The notes under the pieces: model-generated
The model's input: only the letters and a program-made list of their open reading frames with translations
The model's database searches: none
Told to the model about the DNA's origin: nothing
Origin: a virus
DNA: 39,833 nt
IMG/VR virus record: IMGVR_UViG_3300021373_002327
Span: 1 to 39,833 of that record
Direction: 5' to 3' (one strand)
Program-made: the position numbers and the translations under genes
Shown: positions 33,527 through 39,833 of the stretch, piece after piece
Position numbering within the stretch: the stretch's first letter is position 1
How the letters are laid out: every line of letters begins with the position of its first letter

Positions 33527-34963
33527 ATGCCAAGAGCAAAAAAGTCTGCTACAAAGACAGAAAACAAAGTAGTAGCAAAGAAAGAAGCAGTTAAAGAAAC
33601 ATCTTCTGAAATAGATGTAAAAAAATTAAAGGCGGCACTTAAAAAAGAATTAAAGAAAGAGTTGCAAAGCCAAATAGATGAAAGTTTTTTAATGTGGGGA
33701 GCAGAGACTGAAGACTCGGAAACCACAGCAGATGCATTTGTAGATATGGATTTGCTAAGAGCTGAAATATCAGCAGAGTTTAAGAAAGAATTTGATAGAA
33801 AAATTGCACAAATAAAAAGTGTTAGTTCAGGAGAAACACAGGCATTAAATTTGTCTAATAATTTAATAGACATTTCTGCAACAACAGATGGAATAACTGT
33901 TAGTAAGTCAGGAGATGACAATGTTCTGTTTACTGTTACAAAAAACGGTGCTTTAGCATTTGGTAACAGATCGCCAAGAACAAATGGCTATGGTACAGCA
34001 CATTTTAGAATGAAAGGTGCAGGTAAATCTCCTATACCTACAAATGGAGTAGGTAGTACAAGAGGACTAATAGTAGAGGGAGATGGTGACGATACAAATA
34101 CATTTATTTTCAGAGCATTAAGCACTGGAAATAGACAAGGTTTTAATGTAGGTAGTACTGGAAAGGTTTTATTAGGTACAAACGAAGATCCTGATAATAG
34201 TTTGTTTACTGCTTACAATAATGATTTTGATGTAGATGGATTTAATATTATTACTGCAAGTAAGTACAATGCAGGTAATGTTTTAAATTTACAACATGCA
34301 TCAGATGAAATTGACGCATATAATTTTATTGATGCTAAAAATAATTGCAATGAAGATATCAAAGCAAGTATGTTTAGAGTAAATGGAAAAGGCGAAACGT
34401 TTACACACAAAGGATTTTTTAGTAATAGTTCAGGTTATGCAGAATTATTTGAATGGGCAGATGGTAATCCACAGAATGAAGATAGAACAGGATTAACAGT
34501 TGCCATAAATGCAGATGGCCGACTTATAGATGCTAACGATGATAATGAAAGTATAATTGGTGTAGTAGTTGAAAGTGCGGCAGTTATAGGTAACACAGGT
34601 TGGAATGTTTGGCAAGATAAATTTAATGTAGATAAAACAAACTACCTTAAATATAAAGTTGTAGAATGGAAAGATGATTCAGGAGTACTACATAGTGAAT
34701 ATGTAGCAAGTTTAAGTCCTAGTTTTGCCTTACCAGAAGATGCCATAATTTATGAAACTGGTGCAGACGGTGAAGACTTAAAAAGACCGTTATTATCTAA
34801 AAGATATGATGCTAATAAAGACTACATACCAAGAATTAAAAGAGGATGGACACTAGTAGCATTAAAAGGCACGGTGACTATGTTTAAAGGCCAAAACATA
34901 AGAAGTTCCTGGATAAAAATAAGGGACTTGAATGACGAATTAGAACAGCGAATATTGTTATAA
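33527..34963 (+). CDS. Structural protein with Peptidase_G2-like self-cleavage domain
   Basis: 478 residues. A Lys/Ala-rich basic N-terminus (MPRAKKSATKTENKVVAKKE) and an acidic coiled coil (residues 20-105) precede beta-rich repeats. The C-terminal part from about 300 reads YAELFEWADGNPQNEDRTGL, then DGRLIDANDDNESIIGVVVE, and RGWTLVALKGTVTMFKG. This resembles the Peptidase_G2/IMC domain of phage tail and neck-appendage proteins, which helps trimer folding and then cuts itself off. I have not identified the catalytic residues. CAGGA precedes the ATG. It lies between the fibre genes and is probably part of the same host-contact structure. Confidence 0.65.
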   Translation: MPRAKKSATKTENKVVAKKEAVKETSSEIDVKKLKAALKKELKKELQSQIDESFLMWGAETEDSETTADAFVDMDLLRAEISAEFKKEFDRKIAQIKSVSSGETQALNLSNNLIDISATTDGITVSKSGDDNVLFTVTKNGALAFGNRSPRTNGYGTAHFRMKGAGKSPIPTNGVGSTRGLIVEGDGDDTNTFIFRALSTGNRQGFNVGSTGKVLLGTNEDPDNSLFTAYNNDFDVDGFNIITASKYNAGNVLNLQHASDEIDAYNFIDAKNNCNEDIKASMFRVNGKGETFTHKGFFSNSSGYAELFEWADGNPQNEDRTGLTVAINADGRLIDANDDNESIIGVVVESAAVIGNTGWNVWQDKFNVDKTNYLKYKVVEWKDDSGVLHSEYVASLSPSFALPEDAIIYETGADGEDLKRPLLSKRYDANKDYIPRIKRGWTLVALKGTVTMFKGQNIRSSWIKIRDLNDELEQRILL

Positions 34964-34964
34964 T

Positions 34965-34972
34965 GATAAATA
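34965..34972 (+). promoter_or_regulatory. Late-type promoter box before the fourth fibre gene
   Basis: GATAAATA, two bases after the previous stop and 47 bases before the ATG at 35020; AGGGG is the ribosome site. Confidence 0.6.
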
Positions 34973-35019
34973 CATTATATAAAAATTTGCTAATAAAGAT
35001 AAAATATTAGGGGTAAAAA

Positions 35020-37497
35020 ATGGCAACAGCAATTCAAAGGAGACGAGGTACTACTAGCCAACACAGTACATTTACTGGGTTAGCGGGTGAGATCACGATC
35101 GATACAGATAAAAATACGGTCGTAGTACATGACGGCTCACAAGCAGGTGGTTTTCCACTAGCAAAATATTCAGATGTTTCTGCACTAGGTGGTGCTGACA
35201 TTACTGACGTTGTAGCAGGATCTGGTTTAACAGGTGGTGCATCAAGTGGTAGTGCAACTATATCATTAGACTATGAAAACTTAACAGGTAACTTGATACC
35301 GAGTGCAAACAACACTTACTCATTAGGTAGTTTATCTAGTGTTTGGAAAGATGTGTTTGTTGGTCCAGGATCACTTTATGTTAATGGACAAAAGGTTATT
35401 GAAGATAATTCAGGTACAATTCAGTTTAGTGCTGATGAAAACCAAAACCTAAGTATTCTAACTTCAGGATCAGGTGATATTGAATTAACATCAGGTGGAG
35501 ACATTCAACTTAAATCAAACATAGTTTTAAGTGCTGGTAAAACAATTACAACAGCAGGTGGCGGTGCTACTGAGCAAGGTGGTAATATTGATATGAACAG
35601 CAACTACATTAATAATGTGGGAACTCCTCAACAAGGAAGTGATGCTGTAAACAAAACATATTCCGACGGTCTCATGTCAGGAGTTACATTATCAGCAGGA
35701 AATGGACTTACTGGTGGTGGTGACCTTACAGATAACAGAAACTTTGCTGTTGGGCAAGGGGATGGTATTAGTGTAGCCGCAGACGCAGTTGCAGTTGATA
35801 CCACAGTAGTTAGAACATCAGGAGACCAAAGTATTGGTGGTGATAAAACATTCAGCGATAATGTTATCCTAGATGGTAACTTAACTGTTAATGGAACGCA
35901 AACAGTAGTTAATACAGAAACTTTAACAGTAGATGACAACATCATTGTACTTAATAACAACGAAGCAGGAACCCCTTCTGAAGACGCTGGTATTGAAGTA
36001 GAGCGTGGGTCATCAACCAATGTTAAATTGCAATGGGACGAAAGTGCAGATGTATGGCAGTTTACAAATGACGGTTCAACATACTACTCGATTCCAACAA
36101 CATCAAATATTAGAACAGCAGTAAGTGTTACTGATGCTGGTGGAGACGGAAGTTTAGCATATAACAATAGTACAGGTGTTATTACATACACAGGACCAAG
36201 TGCCGCAGAAACAAGAGCTCATTTTAGTGCTACTGATTCAGGTGGTTTAGGTTCATTTAGTTATTCAGATGGTGTTTACACATATACAGGTCCAGCAGAT
36301 TCAGATATTACAGGACTAATTAGTGTAACAGATGCAGGTGGGTTAGGCTCATTAGCATATGATACAGGTGTAATTACATATACCGGTCCAGCAGATGCAG
36401 ATATTACAGGACTAATTAGTGTAACAGATGCTGGTGGAGACGGAAGTTTAGCATATGATACAGGTGTAATTACATATACTGGTCCAAGTGCTTCAGAAGT
36501 TAGAGCACACTTTAGTGGTGGTACAGGTATTACTTTAAGCTCAGGTACAATTAGTGTTACAGCAGGAAGCATTGGTGCAACTGAATTAGAAGCATCAGGT
36601 GTAACAGCAGGTGTATACGGTGATGCAGATTCAGTATCACAGGTTACTGTAGATGCAGATGGACGTATTACTAGTGCGGCAAATGTTGATATTGCAATAT
36701 CATCAGGACAAGTAAGTGGTTTGGCCGCATCAGCAACAACTGATACAACAAGTGCAAGTAACATTAGCTCAGGTACACTAGCAAGTGCTAGATTGCCAGA
36801 ATTAGCAGTATCCGACTTTGCGGCGGCGGCTGTTCAAATAAGTTCAGAAGATTTTGCAGATAATGATACGTCATTTATGACATCAGCGGCTATTCAAGAT
36901 AAGATTCAGGCATTTGGATATTCAACAACTACTGGTACTGTAACAAGTGTTGCAGGTGGTGATGGACTATCAGGCTCAGTAACTACTTCAGGTTCACTAG
37001 CAGTTGACTTATCCGATACATCAGTATTTACAAGTACAAATACAGCCAGTAAGGCGGTAGTTAGAGATGGCTCAGGTAACTTTGCCGCAGGAACTATAAC
37101 TGCTACAGCAACACAGGCTCAATATGCGGATTTGGCTGAGAAATATGTAACTGATGAGCAATACGAACCAGGAACAGTTGTTGTATTTGGTGGAGAAGCA
37201 GAAGTTACTGAATGCTCATCACAAGGTAATCATGCAGTAGTTGGTGTAATAAGTACAGACCCTGCATACATGATGAACAGTGAAGCAGAAGGACAATATG
37301 TTGCTTTAACAGGAAGAGTTCCATGTAAAGTAGTTGGTCCAGTTGCTAAAGGTGACCTACTAGTAAGTTCATCAGAACCAGGACATGCAGAAGTAAAAAA
37401 TGATGCAAAATCAGGTACAATCCTAGGTAAAGCAATAGGCCAAAATCCAGAAGGAAATGGTCCTGCAATTATAGAGGTACTTGTTTCATTAATGTAA
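35020..37497 (+). CDS. Large fibre/adhesin-type structural protein C
   Basis: 825 residues. It starts MATAIQRRRGTTSQHSTFTG, then LAGEITIDTDKNTVVVHDGS, a common N-terminal module of marine phage fibres. The middle holds modules VTDAGGDGSLAYNNSTGVIT and TYTGPADADITGLIS. A 96-base unit is tandemly repeated in DNA (36304 and 36400). The C-terminal 230 residues are paralogous to protein A, with SDFAAAAVQISSEDFADNDT, AIQDKIQAFGYSTT, AQYADLAEKYVTDEQYEPGT and STDPAYMMNSE. It is followed by a terminator at 37518. The likely role is as a fibre or tail-tip protein that shares its tip type with protein A. Confidence 0.7.
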   Translation: MATAIQRRRGTTSQHSTFTGLAGEITIDTDKNTVVVHDGSQAGGFPLAKYSDVSALGGADITDVVAGSGLTGGASSGSATISLDYENLTGNLIPSANNTYSLGSLSSVWKDVFVGPGSLYVNGQKVIEDNSGTIQFSADENQNLSILTSGSGDIELTSGGDIQLKSNIVLSAGKTITTAGGGATEQGGNIDMNSNYINNVGTPQQGSDAVNKTYSDGLMSGVTLSAGNGLTGGGDLTDNRNFAVGQGDGISVAADAVAVDTTVVRTSGDQSIGGDKTFSDNVILDGNLTVNGTQTVVNTETLTVDDNIIVLNNNEAGTPSEDAGIEVERGSSTNVKLQWDESADVWQFTNDGSTYYSIPTTSNIRTAVSVTDAGGDGSLAYNNSTGVITYTGPSAAETRAHFSATDSGGLGSFSYSDGVYTYTGPADSDITGLISVTDAGGLGSLAYDTGVITYTGPADADITGLISVTDAGGDGSLAYDTGVITYTGPSASEVRAHFSGGTGITLSSGTISVTAGSIGATELEASGVTAGVYGDADSVSQVTVDADGRITSAANVDIAISSGQVSGLAASATTDTTSASNISSGTLASARLPELAVSDFAAAAVQISSEDFADNDTSFMTSAAIQDKIQAFGYSTTTGTVTSVAGGDGLSGSVTTSGSLAVDLSDTSVFTSTNTASKAVVRDGSGNFAAGTITATATQAQYADLAEKYVTDEQYEPGTVVVFGGEAEVTECSSQGNHAVVGVISTDPAYMMNSEAEGQYVALTGRVPCKVVGPVAKGDLLVSSSEPGHAEVKNDAKSGTILGKAIGQNPEGNGPAIIEVLVSLM
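36304..36495 (+). repeat. Tandem 96-base repeat within fibre protein C
   Basis: Two adjacent units (36304-36399 and 36400-36495) with high DNA identity; each encodes a 32-residue module (DITGLISVTDAGG...AYDTGVITYTGP). This indicates recent unit duplication. A third, more diverged relative precedes it, and protein A has further related modules. Confidence 0.8.
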
Positions 37498-37516
37498 ACA
37501 ACAAAAAATATAAAAA

Positions 37517-37541
37517 GAGGAGCATTTATGCTCCTTTTTTT
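37517..37541 (+). terminator. Terminator after fibre protein C
   Basis: AGGAGCAT, loop TT, ATGCTCCT, then eight T residues. It separates the fibre genes from the curli-type operon. Confidence 0.88.
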
Positions 37542-37579
37542 TGACTTGATTTTCTAATTAATTAAAGTATGTTAGAAAT

Positions 37580-37587
37580 GATAAATA
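37580..37587 (+). promoter_or_regulatory. Late-type promoter box before the curli-type operon
   Basis: GATAAATA, 32 bases before the ATG at 37620. It lies inside the first residues of a longer possible frame from 37569, which argues for the shorter start. Confidence 0.6.
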
Positions 37588-37619
37588 CTGGTAAGAGAGT
37601 AACAAACACAGGAAATAAT

Positions 37620-37916
37620 ATGGAAGATATCTTTTTATTAATTGCAGAGGTAGGCGCACCAATCGCCGGCAGTCTTGTAATGGGTTTCTTTATCTTTTTG
37701 GTAATTAAACAGATTATGGAAGGTGTCGTCGATCAAGTAAAAACACTTACTATGTTTTGTAAAAGTTTAGAAGCAAGAGCAAGTACAATGAGTAATGAAA
37801 TGATGAAAATTGATTTGCTAGTAAGTAGTGCCTTAGAATTAAGACCAGATATAGACCGTATCGCAAGAGCAGAAAACTTCGTCGAAGACGGTAAGGTTGA
37901 TGCTAGGAGAGACTAG
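37620..37916 (+). CDS. Small one-helix membrane protein 1 (holin-like build)
   Basis: 98 residues from the ATG at 37620, which has AGGA at ideal distance. A frame from 37569 would add 17 residues but overlaps the promoter box. One strong membrane helix lies near residues 12-32 (GAPIAGSLVMGFFIFLVIKQ). A charged helical tail follows (KSLEARASTMSNEMMKIDLL), ending in many Asp/Arg. The neighbour has the same build and almost the same length, so the two may be distant paralogues. One helix plus a cytoplasmic amphipathic tail fits BhlA/UviB-type holin-like proteins, but no family match is certain. It begins the operon with csgF and csgG. Confidence 0.65.
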   Translation: MEDIFLLIAEVGAPIAGSLVMGFFIFLVIKQIMEGVVDQVKTLTMFCKSLEARASTMSNEMMKIDLLVSSALELRPDIDRIARAENFVEDGKVDARRD

Positions 37917-38215
37917 TGGATTTAGCACAACTGATTGCAGATTACGGATTCCCCGTAGTTATGGCGGTTGGGCTTGGCTACTTTATCTACTACATATGGA
38001 GATTTATAGGCGAACATATAGATCCTGCGTTACACGATATGCACATAGCATTGATAAGAGTAATAGATAAAACTCGTATGCTTGATCAAGATCTTATAAG
38101 ACTTCAACAAAAAGTCGATGTAGTTCTTGAATATAGAGCAAGACAGGAGGTTCTCAAAGATGCTGAAGCTCAGAAGGCTTTAGATGAAATTGAGAGGGAG
38201 AAAAAGAAAAAATGA
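37916..38215 (+). CDS. Small one-helix membrane protein 2 (holin-like build)
   Basis: 99 residues. The start is GTG at 37916, on the last base of the previous stop, with GGAGA before it. One membrane helix lies at about 10-30 (YGFPVVMAVGLGYFIYYIWR). The tail is an amphipathic or coiled-coil helix (VIDKTRMLDQDLIRLQQKVD), ending in a lysine run (EREKKKK). It resembles protein 1 in layout (LIA..G.P at the start, then membrane helix, then coil). The function is unknown; a holin, a spanin-like helper or an inner-membrane anchor for the CsgG pore are the options the context suggests. It overlaps csgF by four bases (ATGA). Confidence 0.65.
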   Translation: MDLAQLIADYGFPVVMAVGLGYFIYYIWRFIGEHIDPALHDMHIALIRVIDKTRMLDQDLIRLQQKVDVVLEYRARQEVLKDAEAQKALDEIEREKKKK

Positions 38216-38703
38216 AATTAATATTACCAATAACATTTTTATTAGCAGTTTTTAGTTTTAATTTATCTGCAGACGAAATAAAATTTAAATTTAAAAATCC
38301 AAGTTTTAGTGGTTCTGGAACAGGTGCTCATTATTTAACTATTGAGAACCAGGAAAAGTCACGTAGAGATAAAATTAAATCAGATATAGAAGCGGCCTTA
38401 AAGGCGGCTGAAAGAGCAGATCAAAATAGTACAATAAACAAGTTTATTAGAAACTTGGAAAGCAGAATTTATTCACAAATTTCTAAAGGATTAGTTGATA
38501 GTATGTTTTGTGATCCAGCAACAGTAGTTAGTTGTACAGGTTCAACTAGTGGAGCATTTGATATTGAAGGCAACACGGTTACATATGAAGTAATTACAAA
38601 TGCAGATGGTTTGGAAGTAATTAAAATGACTATTGTTGATCCAGATGGAACAATAACAGAAATTGAAATACCAATTGGCATTGGACAAATAGCAGGCGGA
38701 TAA
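38212..38703 (+). CDS. csgF: Curli assembly protein CsgF homologue
   Basis: 163 residues. The signal peptide is MKLILPITFLLAVFSFNLSA, cut before Asp21. The mature N-terminus IKFKFKNPSFSGSGTGAHYL matches the pore-inserting segment of CsgF (E. coli has FQFRNPNFGG). The helix FIRNLESRIYSQISKGLVDS and the C-terminal beta-strands also fit. Bacterial CsgF plugs into the mouth of the CsgG channel on the cell surface and links it to the curli nucleator. Two Cys residues (SMFCDPATVVSCTG) form an insertion not found in E. coli CsgF. It is translated by overlap with the previous gene and precedes csgG by two bases. Confidence 0.85.
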   Translation: MKLILPITFLLAVFSFNLSADEIKFKFKNPSFSGSGTGAHYLTIENQEKSRRDKIKSDIEAALKAAERADQNSTINKFIRNLESRIYSQISKGLVDSMFCDPATVVSCTGSTSGAFDIEGNTVTYEVITNADGLEVIKMTIVDPDGTITEIEIPIGIGQIAGG

Positions 38704-38705
38704 AC

Positions 38706-39731
38706 TTGACTAAGAATATTTTAATAGCACTAGTAGGTGTTTTATATTTAAGTGGATGTGCGAGTGTTGCCATACCCGGTGATGAAATGTGCCAGACAGA
38801 CTTTTTAGAGTGTGTTGAAGAACCACAAAAAGTAGAATTACCCACATATAGAAAATTAAGATATCTGCCACCGGCAGAAACAATGCCTGTGGTTGCCATA
38901 TACACATTTGGTGACGGAACAGGACAAAGAAAAAGTCAAGACGGAGTTGCTAGTTTTAGTACAGCAGTTACGCAAGACGCAAAAAGTTTATTAGTAGACG
39001 CTCTAAAGGCGGCAGGTTCAGGAGAGAATCCAAAAGGAACTTGGTTTAGAGTAGTTGAAAGAGGACTGGGTTTAGATAACTTAGTCAGAGAAAGACAAAT
39101 AGTTCGAAGCACTCGTTCAGAGACTGCCAAACAGGCAGGATTAGATGAGTTCCAAGAACTACAGCCAATGTTATTTGCTGGAATGATATTAGAAGGTGGT
39201 ATCATAGGATACGACACTAATGTTGAAACAGGAGGTACAGGGGCAAGATATCTCGGTATTGGGACAACCAATCAATATCGAAGAGATAGCATAGTGGTAT
39301 CGCTTCGTGCTGTAAGTACTCTTACAGGTGAAGTTATATTAAACGTGCAGACACAGAAAACCGTGTTAAGTTCAGGGCAGGCAGGAGACGTATTTAGATT
39401 TGTAGATATGGATACTAAACTGCTAGAACTTGAAAGTGGTATGACACAAAACGAAAGTGTAACATTTGCAGTCCGATCAGCGATTGAGGCCGCGGTGTTA
39501 GAACTTATTAAGCAAGGTGATGAAAGAGGATACTGGAAGATTGTTTATCCGGAAGATTGGGACGAACAGGTAGAGGAGCAAGAGCAAGCCTACTGGATGA
39601 GTCTCAAGGAAAACGGCAATCTTACTGACGAGAAAGATTTAGAACAATTTTCAAAAGACCCAAATGATTTACCTTTATGGAAACGCATTCTTTTAAAGAA
39701 TGAACAAAAACCAATATTGGAGAAAAAATAA
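38706..39731 (+). CDS. csgG: Curli secretion channel lipoprotein CsgG homologue
   Basis: 341 residues. The start is TTG at 38706, the only start upstream of the lipobox LSGC (Cys18); AGGCGGA precedes it. CsgG signatures are FSTAVTQDAKSLLVDALKAA, then RVVERGLGLDNLVRERQIVR, GGIIGYDTNVETGGTGARYL and VVSLRAVSTLTGEVILNVQT. Bacterial CsgG forms a nonameric beta-barrel pore in the outer membrane. The Ala after the lipid Cys fits outer-membrane sorting. Compared with E. coli (277 residues) this protein has a C-terminal extension of about 60 residues that is acidic and aromatic. No csgE, csgA or csgB is certain in the window; the next frame might be a secreted partner. Confidence 0.93.
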   Translation: MTKNILIALVGVLYLSGCASVAIPGDEMCQTDFLECVEEPQKVELPTYRKLRYLPPAETMPVVAIYTFGDGTGQRKSQDGVASFSTAVTQDAKSLLVDALKAAGSGENPKGTWFRVVERGLGLDNLVRERQIVRSTRSETAKQAGLDEFQELQPMLFAGMILEGGIIGYDTNVETGGTGARYLGIGTTNQYRRDSIVVSLRAVSTLTGEVILNVQTQKTVLSSGQAGDVFRFVDMDTKLLELESGMTQNESVTFAVRSAIEAAVLELIKQGDERGYWKIVYPEDWDEQVEEQEQAYWMSLKENGNLTDEKDLEQFSKDPNDLPLWKRILLKNEQKPILEKK

Positions 39732-39833
39732 TGAAGATATTTAAAAACTTAGCGGTTGGTGTCTTCGCTTTAATCGGCCTTATGGCTAATCCGGTACTTG
39801 CAGATGATAATGAAGTGTTACTAGACCAAGACG
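39731..39833 (+). CDS. Secreted protein, partial (possibly curlin-like)
   Basis: The first 34 residues are visible before the window ends. They start MKIFKNLAVGVFALIGLMAN, with a clear signal peptide cut after VLA. The mature start DDNEVLLDQD has the spacing of a curlin-type repeat (N-E-x4-Q-x-G), but too little is present to decide. It overlaps the csgG stop by one base. Its position makes it the best candidate for a substrate of the CsgG/CsgF pore. Confidence 0.45.
   Translation, partial: MKIFKNLAVGVFALIGLMANPVLADDNEVLLDQD

Noticed and set aside
28693-37497. CRISPR-like repetition
   Set aside because: The repeats are in-frame protein modules of fibre genes, without spacers or palindromic repeats.

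Overview
This window looks like part of the genome of an AT-rich, T4-like marine myovirus. Strong matches by reading are the T4-type baseplate genes (48, 53, 5, 25, 6, 26), the late sigma factor gene 55, the recombination nuclease genes 47 and 46, a tape-measure gene, and the capsid cassette 20, 67-position, core protein, 21, 22, 23. The low GC content, the compact operons and a phage-borne CsgF/CsgG pair suggest a marine host, possibly of the SAR11 type. The host is an inference; nothing in the sequence names it.

Layout. (1) Positions 1-11737, mostly minus strand: gene 48, gene 53, a very large hub protein and gene 5, then genes 25 and 6. Gene 6 runs off the left edge. A two-gene plus-strand island (4076-4871: an alpha/beta hydrolase and a small coiled-coil protein) sits between genes 5 and 25 and has its own sigma70-like promoter. 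(2) Positions 11738-17114, plus strand: a strong TTGACA/TATAAT promoter drives gene 55, gene 47, gene 46 and two tandem paralogues of unknown function. (3) Positions 17115-17581: a 467-base convergent intergenic region with a terminator, a perfect hairpin over a Shine-Dalgarno sequence, and no convincing gene. (4) Positions 17582-19061, minus strand: gene 26, a small gene-51-position frame that a U-UUU-UUC slippery site may fuse to gene 26, and a GIY-YIG endonuclease. (5) Positions 19166-28541, plus strand: tape measure, portal, small prohead-core gene, an inserted glycosyltransferase-like gene, acidic core protein, prohead protease, scaffold and major capsid protein. (6) Positions 28693-37497: four fibre or adhesin-type genes. 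Two share a paralogous C-terminal region and one carries a Peptidase_G2-like self-processing domain. (7) Positions 37620-39833: two small one-helix membrane proteins, CsgF, CsgG and the start of a secreted protein.

How it fits together. Gene 55 should encode the late sigma factor. The octamer GATAAATA, one base from the T4 late box TATAAATA, recurs in front of late structural transcription units on both strands (upstream of 48, 25, 26, the tape measure, the portal, fibre genes and the curli cluster). The replication/recombination operon and the hydrolase island have sigma70-like promoters instead. The curli-type outer-membrane pore genes therefore appear to be expressed late, together with the virion genes.

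Most unusual points: the candidate programmed -1 frameshift in gene 26, the late-promoter curli pore operon with two holin-like companions, a structured leader RNA with two competing folds in front of one fibre gene, and the tandem paralogues after gene 46, whose DNA is almost identical at both ends and diverged in the middle.
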